This document shows positions 16,712-23,690 of a stretch of 36,810 bases of DNA, in pieces. Position 1 is the first letter of the stretch, and every line of letters starts with the position of its first letter. Under the pieces are notes generated by a model, which made no database searches, was not told where the DNA came from, and saw only the letters and a program-made list of their open reading frames with translations. This stretch comes from CAZHOV01 sp964534315 (GTDB lineage: Bacteria > Bacteroidota > Bacteroidia > Chitinophagales > Saprospiraceae): assembly GCA_964534315.1 (NCBI GenBank), contig CAZHOV010000038.1, forward strand, positions 1 through 36,810. The letters are read 5' to 3'. Both the position numbers and the translations under genes were made by a program.

Positions 16712-18526
16712 TTATTGAATATCGTCCCCTCTAAGCAATCTGTATTTCTTACGGCCTTCCACGGCAAAAGTACTGTTAGAAAATTCAAGGAATAATTTTT
16801 CATAGAGCTCTTTTGCTTTTTCTTTATCATTCAGTTGGTATTCATAAAGTTGAGCAAGAGCGTATAAGGAGTTATCTGCTCGTATTTCTTCCGAGTAGTT
16901 ATCGATGATTTTTTGATACATCCCAGCAGCTTTTACATATTTCTGCTGTTTCATATAGATTTTAGCTTTTACATAGAAAATATCATCTTGCAGGGAATGT
17001 TCCGGATAATCTTTTTTTAATTGATCGAGCTTAGTAAAAGCCTCATCAAATTTATTTTGGAAAACCAGTAGATCTGCATCGGCGTATGTTTCTAATGGAA
17101 CAGAAGTCGTATCCAGACCGAGATTATCCATAATAAAGATGGAAAGGTCTAAGGCATCATTGGCGATTAGCTTAGAAGTGGAAGCTTTAAGAACATCGAA
17201 CTGAGCCTGAGCCCACTGGAAATCTCCCATGAAATAGGAGAGCTTGGCATTCCTGAATCGGGCTTCATGCCCCAAGATATCATCTTTAAAGGCTTTATCT
17301 ACTTGTGAATAGAGTAAGGTAGATTCCCATCTTTCGCCTTTCATGAGGTAATAATCACCTAAGCTGAGTTTGGCCTCGGCCTGAACCGAGGGGGATAGTC
17401 CCGGCAGGTTGATCAGTTCATCTAGGAGGATAATGGCTTTGTCCAGATCATTGAGATAAAGTGCTTGGAGATCAGCAGCTTCCAGAAGGATGGTAGCTGT
17501 CGTTTTATTGCGACCGAATTCGTTCAAGAAAATTTCATATTGTTGTTCAAGGTCTCTAAGGTCTGTTTCGGTATAATTAAAACCTTCTACCAGTTTTTTG
17601 CGCTTACATTTGAGTGATTCTCTTTTGGCATCGATGTAATAGCTGGAAGCTTGCCCTTTTTCAGAGATGATGTAATCAAATGCTTCGACAGCGGCATCAT
17701 ATTGTTTATCATCTGAAGCTGTCATGGCCAGGTTGTAAACTCTTGATCCGTTTTCACTAAAACGGCGGTCAAGGAGTTTTACTTGTCTTAGCGCATTCTT
17801 GTAGTCTTTTTTCTGGATAAAAACCCAAGCTAGCAATTCAATAAACGGCGTATTGTCTTCTACTTTCTGGACTATGCCATACAGTTGAGTTTGCAACTCC
17901 AGATAGTCGTCGTCTTGAAGATACCGTTGGAAGTTAGATTTAAGTTGGTTTAGTCTGCTCGGATTATCTTCGAGGCTTTTAAGATAATATTGGATCATTT
18001 TAGGGGTATCTCCTTTACGCCGATAGAGGTCTCCGAGATTGTAGGCGAAAATATTTTCGTCTTTCATCATTTGAATTCCCTTTTCGTATGTTCGGATTGC
18101 CAACTCATATTTGGTAAGACTAACGAAGGCATTAGCTAATCTCAAAACAGACCCTCTGTTTCCTTCAACTTTTTTGATCGCCAGTTCGTATTGCTTGTCA
18201 GCTTCTTCAAACTTAAATTGCCGTTCGAGAATATTCCCGTAAGTGACCAATAACTGAGCGTCTTTGGGGCGCTTTTTTATTTGTTTCTGTATGATGTCCG
18301 TACTCTCGTCAAATCGTTCAAGGGCGAGCAGACAATCGATATATTTATTAAAATAATAATCATTATATCTGCTGGATTCGTAAAGCTTTTGGTAATAAAT
18401 ACTGGCTTTTTGATATTCCCCGCTCCGATAGTATTGAGTTGCTAGCTTAGAGAGTTGTTTTGTGTCTTGCCCGAACAAAAAGAGCGGCATTAAAATAAAT
18501 CCTGCTAAAAGCACTATTCGTCCCAT
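16712..18526 (-). CDS. Exported multi-TPR protein
   Basis: A 604-residue protein with a signal peptide (GRIVLLAGFILMPLFLFG, cleavage near FGQ) followed by TPR repeats almost to the end. Recognisable units include YYRSGEYQKASIYYQKLYE (about 32-50), FEEADKQYELAIKK, YELAIRTYEKGI, YDAAVEAFDYII and a C-terminal KAKELYEKLFLEF. It is probably a periplasmic scaffold, comparable in layout to TPR proteins of envelope-biogenesis and secretion systems, but I cannot name an orthologue. A DUF4286 gene follows in the same direction after 17 bases. A TACCTTTG element about 84 bases upstream may be its promoter. Confidence 0.85.
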   Translation of the reverse strand: MGRIVLLAGFILMPLFLFGQDTKQLSKLATQYYRSGEYQKASIYYQKLYESSRYNDYYFNKYIDCLLALERFDESTDIIQKQIKKRPKDAQLLVTYGNILERQFKFEEADKQYELAIKKVEGNRGSVLRLANAFVSLTKYELAIRTYEKGIQMMKDENIFAYNLGDLYRRKGDTPKMIQYYLKSLEDNPSRLNQLKSNFQRYLQDDDYLELQTQLYGIVQKVEDNTPFIELLAWVFIQKKDYKNALRQVKLLDRRFSENGSRVYNLAMTASDDKQYDAAVEAFDYIISEKGQASSYYIDAKRESLKCKRKKLVEGFNYTETDLRDLEQQYEIFLNEFGRNKTTATILLEAADLQALYLNDLDKAIILLDELINLPGLSPSVQAEAKLSLGDYYLMKGERWESTLLYSQVDKAFKDDILGHEARFRNAKLSYFMGDFQWAQAQFDVLKASTSKLIANDALDLSIFIMDNLGLDTTSVPLETYADADLLVFQNKFDEAFTKLDQLKKDYPEHSLQDDIFYVKAKIYMKQQKYVKAAGMYQKIIDNYSEEIRADNSLYALAQLYEYQLNDKEKAKELYEKLFLEFSNSTFAVEGRKKYRLLRGDDIQ

Positions 18527-18609
18527 TACTGCGTAAATTTAATAGTGGTGATATTTGTGAACCGAGGAGTAATATGTTGCTTTAAAAGGTCATTTTTACA
18601 ACATCTCCC

Positions 18610-18636
18610 CAAAGGTATAAAATAAATAAAATCAAA
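18610..18636 (-). promoter_or_regulatory. Candidate promoter for the TPR-DUF4286 unit
   Basis: Read on the minus strand, TACCTTTG (18617-18610) matches TAnnTTTG, with TTTG upstream at 18636-18633. The 15-base spacer is shorter than usual. Transcription would start near 18604, about 78 bases before the ATG at 18526. Confidence 0.4.
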
Positions 18637-18976
18637 GTCTGGAAAATTAAGAAAAGATCGTTACACTTTCCATACTTTAATAAAAATTTAATAAGGGTTA
18701 TGTGATCATTCAAACGTTCTCTGGCCATAAATGTTTTATGTTTAGATAAGCAGGATTGAAGCGTTTTCTAATCTTCGGGAAGTTTGAAGTCAATAAGGAG
18801 TATAAACCAGATCGACACAGGGTTTTATTATTTGATTTGAAACCCGGAAAACAAAGGAAAAGAGGAGATTCATTTGCTATAACATAGATTTTGGGTTTGA
18901 TGCTGGGCAAATCCTAGCGAAGGGAAAAAGCAAGAAAAGAAATCAGGAATGAGCATTTTACAGTTATACATAAAAT

Positions 18977-19015
18977 AAAAAGAGCGTATTTAACTTTGCT
19001 AAATACGCTCTTTTT
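18977..19015 (-). terminator. Intrinsic terminator after tonB
   Basis: A perfect 16-bp inverted repeat: AAAAAGAGCGTATTTA (18977-18992) and its complement (19000-19015) around a 7-base loop. Read on the minus strand the stem ends in a run of T. It begins 18 bases after the tonB stop, so it should end the gcvH-vanZ-tonB transcript. The symmetric A/T flanks would also allow it to work in the other direction. Confidence 0.9.
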
Positions 19016-19033
19016 ACCAGGTAAGTGGAAAAT

Positions 19034-19957
19034 TTATTGTAGTTTAAAGTCTACCGGTAGAGTAAACCAAACCTTTACGGGTTTACCTCTTTGCTTTCCG
19101 GGCACCCATGGTTTTTTCATATCATTCATAAGTTGAACGACACGTAGCGCCTCTTCTCCGAGCCCTCCGCCCGGATCCTTAAGGACTTGGGCCTTACTTA
19201 CTTTTCCTTGCTCATCTACAACGAATCGCACGATAGCTTTTCCTTGGATACCGTTTTCTTTTGCGATAGGAGGATATTTCAGATGTTTCTTAAGAAACTT
19301 TTTAAGCTGAAGATCCGAACATTTCTTTAACTCGATTTTATCCGTTTCTTTTTCGCAGCCGGGGAATCGAGGTTGCTCTTCCACGACAACGAAAATTTCC
19401 GGTTCTTTCGGTTCTTCTTTCTTTTTGATAACTGGCTTTTCCTCTTTTTTCTTGGGAGTTGTATCAATAGGTACTTCTTCGAAAAAGGTTTCTTCATCGA
19501 TCGTTTGATCGACTACTTCGTATTCTTCTTCTTCGATTTCTTCTTCCGGTACCTCTTCAATCACCGGCGGTGGTGGTGGCGGCGGCGGCGGCGGCGGTTC
19601 TGCTGTTCGAGGCGGCTCCATTTCAATTTCTTCTTCTTCGGGGCCGAGGTCAATATCAAAATCGACAACTTCCTCATAGGTAGTGTAATTGAAAGCCAGA
19701 ATAATAATAATCAAAGATATAGCAAGACCGGTGTTAAAAAGTGGCCCGCTCCAGCGAAAGGCATCTACTTCGTGGTACTTGTTTCTGTCTTCTAGTGGGT
19801 TTCTTCTAGATTGACCGGCATGTAATTCGGAGAGTTCATTAGCTTTAGCCGCTCGCTGACCAAAGCGGTACCTGATAAAAATAATCAGGGCGGCAATAAG
19901 CGCAATCAGTAAAATGAACCCGATAAGCAACTGACTACCGGAGAACGTAAGATCCAT
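19034..19957 (-). CDS. tonB: TonB energy transducer with an extra N-terminal helix
   Basis: A 307-residue TonB-family protein. A first helix (about 9-29), a basic loop (30-69) and a second helix (about 70-90, ending LAFNYTTYEE) precede an acidic segment, an 11-proline run (about 122-132), a second acidic/Lys-Pro linker and a C-terminal TonB domain (about 205-307, with YPPIAKENGIQGKAIVRFVV and a terminal PVDF). Typical Bacteroidota TonB starts just before the second helix, so the first helix is an addition. The Lys/Arg-rich loop should be cytoplasmic, leaving the proline-rich and TonB domains in the periplasm. It energises TonB-dependent transporters with ExbB/ExbD, which are not in the window. 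It is the last gene of a gcvH-vanZ-tonB run. Confidence 0.93.
   Translation of the reverse strand: MDLTFSGSQLLIGFILLIALIAALIIFIRYRFGQRAAKANELSELHAGQSRRNPLEDRNKYHEVDAFRWSGPLFNTGLAISLIIIILAFNYTTYEEVVDFDIDLGPEEEEIEMEPPRTAEPPPPPPPPPPPVIEEVPEEEIEEEEYEVVDQTIDEETFFEEVPIDTTPKKKEEKPVIKKKEEPKEPEIFVVVEEQPRFPGCEKETDKIELKKCSDLQLKKFLKKHLKYPPIAKENGIQGKAIVRFVVDEQGKVSKAQVLKDPGGGLGEEALRVVQLMNDMKKPWVPGKQRGKPVKVWFTLPVDFKLQ
19566..19598. repeat. GGC/GGT triplet tract encoding the TonB proline run
   Basis: About eleven near-perfect GGN triplets on the + strand (CCN proline codons in tonB). Mostly GGC with several GGT units. Slippage here would change the proline-linker length in steps of one residue without breaking the frame. 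Confidence 0.8.
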
Positions 19958-19968
19958 ATTTCTTAATT

Positions 19969-20334
19969 TTATTTGTTTACGTAATAATAAAATGCAAAAG
20001 CTCCGAAGAGAATACCCAATATATTGGCTAATATATCAAAATATTCAAAGAATCGAAACGGAAAAAAGGTAAATTGTATTACTTCCAGCATTAAGCCATA
20101 TAAAAAGCAACCTGATATTGCTCCTAAGTAGGGCGTTTTATGATAGCTTTTCAGAAACCCCCAAAGAATTAAAAAACAGAAGATTCCATAAAAAACCAGG
20201 TGACCGACTTTATCTACCGAAATTACATCCCACCAGGATTCCGGTAAATTGATACCTCCGGAAGTAGACAAAACAAAAATAATAACTCCCCAGATAAACG
20301 CGGGAAGAAAATACATTGAAATTACCTTTTTCAC
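19969..20334 (-). CDS. VanZ-like family membrane protein
   Basis: A 121-residue integral membrane protein with four predicted helices (about 8-24, 43-62, 69-88, 98-117). Conserved VanZ-like features are DKVGHLVFYGIFCFL near 46-60 and the Glu in GLMLEVIQF near 84. The start is GTG at 20332-20334; an ATG at 20316 (residue 7) is an alternative. It lies 11 bases before tonB and 47 bases after gcvH. The gcvH-vanZ-tonB order recurs in Bacteroidota. Function is unknown; the VanZ name comes from teicoplanin resistance but most family members have no such role. Confidence 0.88.
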   Translation of the reverse strand: MKKVISMYFLPAFIWGVIIFVLSTSGGINLPESWWDVISVDKVGHLVFYGIFCFLILWGFLKSYHKTPYLGAISGCFLYGLMLEVIQFTFFPFRFFEYFDILANILGILFGAFAFYYYVNK

Positions 20335-20381
20335 TTTATCAGATGCAGCTTACCACCATTTTGGTGTATGAAGGAAAAAAA

Positions 20382-20771
20382 TTATGAAATTTTTTCTTTG
20401 TAAGCATCTGCATCCAACAATTCTTCGAGTTCCTCTTTATTCTCGATTTCGATCTTTATAATCCAGCCTTTGCCGTAGGGATCTTCGTTGATCAAGGCTG
20501 GATTGTCACCTTCCGATTCATCCAGTTCTTGATTAAATTCAATGATTTTTCCGGCAATCGGCATGAAGAGTTCGGAGGTCGTTTTTACCGCTTCGATCGT
20601 ACCAAAGACATCATCTTTTCCAAGCGATTCTCCTACGGTATCCACCTCTACGTAAACAATTTCATCCAATTCGCCCTGGGCGAAATCTGTAATTCCAATA
20701 ATGCCGATATTATCTTCAACGCGAACCCATTCGTGTTCGATAGTATATTTAAGATCAGAAGGCGTTTCCAT
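20382..20771 (-). CDS. gcvH: Glycine cleavage system H protein
   Basis: Lipoyl carrier protein of the glycine cleavage complex. The 129-residue length and the sequence (YTIEHEWVRVEDNIGIIGITDFAQGELDEIVYV) are typical. The lipoyl-lysine motif is FGTIEAVKTTSELFMP, with the modified Lys near position 62. The C-terminal NEDPYGKGWIIKI motif is also present. It shuttles the aminomethyl group between the P, T and L proteins, none of which is encoded here. It heads a minus-strand run with vanZ and tonB. The ATG at 20771 lies 11 bases from a palindrome and about 43 bases from a candidate -7 element. Confidence 0.97.
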   Translation of the reverse strand: METPSDLKYTIEHEWVRVEDNIGIIGITDFAQGELDEIVYVEVDTVGESLGKDDVFGTIEAVKTTSELFMPIAGKIIEFNQELDESEGDNPALINEDPYGKGWIIKIEIENKEELEELLDADAYKEKIS

Positions 20772-20781
20772 TATTTGCGGT

Positions 20782-20798
20782 ATTTAATGTCATTAAAT
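20782..20798. repeat. Palindrome in the gcvH leader
   Basis: ATTTAATG and CATTAAAT form 8-base arms around a single T. It lies between the candidate -7 element and the gcvH ATG. The tight centre favours protein binding to DNA over an RNA hairpin, so it is a candidate operator. Confidence 0.45.
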
Positions 20799-20813
20799 TA
20801 ATCAGGAAAAATC

Positions 20814-20821
20814 CAAAAATA
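20814..20821 (-). promoter_or_regulatory. Candidate -7 element for gcvH-vanZ-tonB
   Basis: Minus-strand TATTTTTG matches TAnnTTTG. It sits in the 64-base gap between the citrate synthase stop and gcvH. A -33 TTTG is not evident, so read-through from citrate synthase remains possible. Confidence 0.35.
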
Positions 20822-20835
20822 AATAAAATTTACTT

Positions 20836-22167
20836 TTAACCGTTTACTTCAGCTTTTTTTTTGTCCTGATCAACAAAATCATTAACCCATTTCAGGGTAA
20901 CGGACTTAGGTCGTTCAAGCGGCATGCCCAGCATTCTGGACCAGCAAAGGGCGGCTAACACTCCCAAGGCTCTTGACACTCCGAACAAGACGGTATAGTA
21001 GCTGTACTCTTTCAGGCCGTAGTGAACCAACAGAGAACCCGAGTGGGCATCTACATTTGGCCATGGATTTTTTACCTTTCCTAACCCTTGTAAAATTGGC
21101 GGAACAACATCGAAGCATTTCCAGACTACATTGATGATATCGGAGTCGTTGATATATTCCTCGGCAAATCGTTTTTGCGCCATAAAGCGGGGGTCAGGTT
21201 GGCGCAATACAGCATGACCATAACCTGGAATCACCTTCCCTTCTTCGAGCGTTTTCTTTACATAATCTGCTATTTGTTCTTTGGTCGGTTTACTTGTTCC
21301 GATGTCGTCGATCATGCCATAAATCCACTTAATTACCTCTTGGTTGGCTAATCCGTGCAACGGACCGGCAAGGGCATTCATGCCGCCTGATAGTGAAAGG
21401 TAGGCATCGCTGAGGGTAGAACCAACTAAGTGTGTAGCGTGTGCAGAGGCATTTCCTCCCTCATGATCGGCGTGAACAGTTAGGTACAGGCGCATAAGGC
21501 TCTTGAAATCGGGATGGTCCATACCTAACATATGAGCGAAGTTTGCTGCCCAGTCCAGATCGCTTTCAGGTTCTATATGTCGGTCATCGTGATAGGTTCT
21601 TCTATAAATATAGGCTGCAATTCTTGGCAATTTTGGAATAAGATTCATGGCATCCTCAAAAGTAGGATCCCAATAGTCTTTTTTATTCATACCTTCATCA
21701 TACCGTCTTGCAAAGATACTGGCGGTTTGCATGGAAGCAATGGCTACCGTGAATTGGGTCATGGGGTGTGTATCTTTAGGAAGGGAGTCCAGAACCTTAA
21801 AGGTATGAGGAGGAACATTGGAGCGTCGCTGCCACTCTTCGGAAAGCCAATGAACTTCTTCCTCTGTAGGGATTTCACCCACAAGCATCAGCCAAAAAAG
21901 CCCTTCAGGTAAAGGCTCTTTACAACCTGTGGCTTTGGGAAGCTTTTCTCTCAGCTCTGGTATGGAAAAACCTCGAAAATGGATACCCGTATTAGGGTCC
22001 AAATGGGAAGTTTCCCAAATAAGGCTTTTGACCCCTCTCATTCCCCCAAAAACCTGCTTTAAGGATACTTCATCCACTTTCTTATTCCCATTTTCCTTCA
22101 GGAGAGTTCTTACATAATCTCTTGTTTTGGAAGCCTTTTTAAAAAATTTCTCTTTTAATGGATTCAT
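20836..22167 (-). CDS. gltA: Citrate synthase, eukaryotic (mitochondrial-like) type
   Basis: Catalyses condensation of acetyl-CoA and oxaloacetate in the TCA cycle. The 443-residue protein resembles mitochondrial citrate synthase rather than the usual E. coli or Gram-positive forms: GGMRGVKSLIWETS (41-54), FRGFSIPE (64-71), VHADHEGGNASAH (231-243) and GPLHGLANQEV (268-278). The catalytic triad is visible as His271, His318 (GYGHAVLR) and Asp373 (VDAHSG), matching His274, His320 and Asp375 of the pig enzyme. No N-terminal targeting sequence is seen. It lies upstream of gcvH on the same strand with a 64-base gap that holds a candidate promoter. Confidence 0.95.
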   Translation of the reverse strand: MNPLKEKFFKKASKTRDYVRTLLKENGNKKVDEVSLKQVFGGMRGVKSLIWETSHLDPNTGIHFRGFSIPELREKLPKATGCKEPLPEGLFWLMLVGEIPTEEEVHWLSEEWQRRSNVPPHTFKVLDSLPKDTHPMTQFTVAIASMQTASIFARRYDEGMNKKDYWDPTFEDAMNLIPKLPRIAAYIYRRTYHDDRHIEPESDLDWAANFAHMLGMDHPDFKSLMRLYLTVHADHEGGNASAHATHLVGSTLSDAYLSLSGGMNALAGPLHGLANQEVIKWIYGMIDDIGTSKPTKEQIADYVKKTLEEGKVIPGYGHAVLRQPDPRFMAQKRFAEEYINDSDIINVVWKCFDVVPPILQGLGKVKNPWPNVDAHSGSLLVHYGLKEYSYYTVLFGVSRALGVLAALCWSRMLGMPLERPKSVTLKWVNDFVDQDKKKAEVNG

Positions 22168-22320
22168 CTAATTATACGATTGTTTATGGTAGTTGTAAAA
22201 TAATCAATACATGAACACCCTATTGCAAATTCACAATAAAGAAAAAGATCAGGATTGAAATAGAATCAATTTTAATACAATGAGATAGGAAAAAGGTTGG
22301 CTATCTAATCCAAATAAACA

Positions 22321-22740
22321 TCATTCAATTGCGAAGAGTTGTTCTTCTATTTCAATTTCAGTCAATCCCTGTTTTTTTAACTCCATTTTCGTTTCCAGCC
22401 GCTTTTGACGGAGGTCTTTTTGATATTGTTCGAAGGCTTCGAACTGTTTCCTGGTTTTGAGAATAAGGTTGAAAGCTCCCTCATAGCCTGAGGAAATAGC
22501 TTTTAATTTTTTAATATATTGCTGCGGATCAGATGATCGAAGGGGTTCTACTTCCGTAAGCTGTGCATATCTTCGAAATTGGATCTTAAACATTTTTTCG
22601 GCTTGTTCTTCATTAAGTTCGAAAGCCTGAATCATTTTGGTAGAAGATTTTTGGGCCTTTTCTTCAATTACCCGGGTTTGAGCCGAAACAAAAGTAGACG
22701 CACCAAGTAAAATGAGGCAAATAATTAGTTTATTCATCAT
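22321..22740 (-). CDS. Small exported helical protein
   Basis: A 139-residue protein with a signal peptide (MNKLIICLILLGASTFVSAQ, starting at either of two adjacent ATGs). The mature part is predicted to be almost all helical and highly charged (ELNEEQAEKMFKIQFRRYAQ, RQKRLETKMELKKQGLTEIE). The LNEEQAEKMFKI segment is reminiscent of the LTxxQ motif of Spy/CpxP-type periplasmic chaperones, but the similarity is weak and I do not assign the family. It is a single gene, divergent from the DUF3109 gene across a spacer of about 190 bases. Function unknown. Confidence 0.7.
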   Translation of the reverse strand: MMNKLIICLILLGASTFVSAQTRVIEEKAQKSSTKMIQAFELNEEQAEKMFKIQFRRYAQLTEVEPLRSSDPQQYIKKLKAISSGYEGAFNLILKTRKQFEAFEQYQKDLRQKRLETKMELKKQGLTEIEIEEQLFAIE

Positions 22741-22932
22741 TTTTTAAATTTTAATCAAAGGCTAAAATACAATTTTAAGACAAAAATCCTGAATAGAAGA
22801 ATATAATAGACGATTCATTGGTCAATACAATAAAAATCTAAGACAAATGCAATAGAAACTGCAAATTTTAATAAATATTAAAGAAAACCAGACGTTTGGT
22901 TGTGCTGTTCATTAAAAAACTTGATTCTACAA

Positions 22933-23526
22933 ATGATTATTATTCAAAACAAACTGATAAGTGACGAAATCCTGGAGGCCAAATTTGTCTGTAACCTTGC
23001 TGTATGTAAAGGGGCGTGTTGTGTGGAAGGTGATTTTGGGGCCCCGTTGGAAGATGAAGAGAAAAATATCTTGACCAGTATTTTGGAAAAGGTCAAACCT
23101 TATTTGACCGAAGATGGAATTAAAGCGCTCGAAGAAAATGGACCTTACCAGTATTACGAGGAGAATGAGGAATTTGGAACAACTTTGCGAGCTGACGGAG
23201 CCTGTGCCTTTGTTTGTTTTGATGACCAAGGCGTTGCCGGTTGTGGGATTGAAAAAGCTTATGAAGCGGGAAAAATCGACTTTAAAAAGCCTATCTCCTG
23301 TCATCTTTATCCTGTAAGAGTGAAAAAAGAGGAAGAGCTGGGGTTTGAAGCACTTAATTATGATCAGTGGGAGATTTGCAAGGCCGCCTGCACTTTGGGA
23401 GAAGCTTCAGGTGTTAGCCTGATCGATTTTGTGAAAGAAGCGATTATCCGAAAGTATGGAGAGCCTTTTTACGAAGAGCTAAAAGCAGCTTCGGCATACT
23501 TATCGAAAGAACAAAAAGACAAATAA
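22933..23526 (+). CDS. DUF3109 family cysteine-rich protein
   Basis: A 197-residue DUF3109 protein. The frame is open from 22900, but the family N-terminus matches the ATG at 22933 (MIIIQNKLISDEILEAKFVC). Cysteines cluster in CNLAVCKGACCVEGDFG (about 20-36), with more at ACAFVCFDD, GCGIE, ISCHLYPVR and CKAAC. Such spacing suggests metal (zinc or Fe-S) binding and is reminiscent of YkgJ-type CxxxCC proteins. No signal peptide is present, so it is cytoplasmic. Function is unknown. It stands alone between the exported helical protein (divergent) and the PpiD-like gene, which has its own promoter. Confidence 0.88.
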   Translation: MIIIQNKLISDEILEAKFVCNLAVCKGACCVEGDFGAPLEDEEKNILTSILEKVKPYLTEDGIKALEENGPYQYYEENEEFGTTLRADGACAFVCFDDQGVAGCGIEKAYEAGKIDFKKPISCHLYPVRVKKEEELGFEALNYDQWEICKAACTLGEASGVSLIDFVKEAIIRKYGEPFYEELKAASAYLSKEQKDK

Positions 23527-23539
23527 AAGCCAAGCTATC

Positions 23540-23554
23540 TTCAAAAATTTTGAA
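23540..23554. repeat. Palindrome overlapping the -33 element of the PpiD-like gene
   Basis: TTCAAAA and TTTTGAA form 7-base arms around one A. The right arm contains the TTTG proposed as the -33 element, so a protein bound here could block or modulate the promoter. The low complexity means it may be coincidental. Confidence 0.35.
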
Positions 23555-23580
23555 TTTACCGGTCAAAGATTTTACCTTTG
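23549..23580 (+). promoter_or_regulatory. Promoter of the PpiD-like gene
   Basis: TTTG (23549-23552), a 20-base spacer and TACCTTTG (23573-23580) match the Bacteroidota -33/-7 consensus in sequence and spacing. Transcription should start near 23586, leaving a leader of about 105 bases before the ATG at 23691. Confidence 0.65.
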
Positions 23581-23620
23581 CAGAGATTTTTTTTACCCTA
23601 ATCATAAGGGTGCTTTCAAA

Positions 23621-23671
23621 ATGTCACTAAATCCCTGTAAGTGTGGGAGAAGTGAATGTAAAAATATGTAA
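23621..23671 (+). CDS. Possible Cys-containing leader peptide
   Basis: A 16-codon ORF (MSLNPCKCGRSECKNM, stop TAA at 23669-23671) lies wholly inside the proposed leader of the PpiD-like mRNA, 19 bases before its ATG. It contains three cysteines. It could be a regulatory upstream ORF, but ORFs of this size often occur by chance and no translation signal is recognisable. A weak hairpin (ACCCT/AGGGT) just precedes it at about 23595-23611. Confidence 0.2.
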   Translation: MSLNPCKCGRSECKNM

Positions 23672-23690
23672 TAAATTAAATTGATGTGTA

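Larger units (their letters stand above)
18527..19033. other. Non-coding gap of about 500 bases
   Basis: This stretch separates the TPR gene from tonB. It holds a candidate minus-strand promoter near 18610-18636 and a strong terminator hairpin at 18977-19015. Between them (about 18640-18970) the sequence is AT-rich, and only weak hairpins (for example GGGTTT at 18820-18825 with AAACCC at 18840-18845) are visible. A 66-codon minus-strand ORF at 18710-18910 has no recognisable features. I see no tRNA or known ncRNA. Confidence 0.5.

Noticed and set aside
18710..18910. 66-codon minus-strand ORF in the tonB-TPR gap
   Set aside because: No signal peptide, domain or repeat is recognisable, no promoter or terminator fits it, and its composition matches the surrounding AT-rich spacer.
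19373..19795. 140-codon + strand ORF opposite tonB, rich in Phe and Arg
   Set aside because: Mirror image of the acidic and proline-rich codons of tonB, with no independent features.
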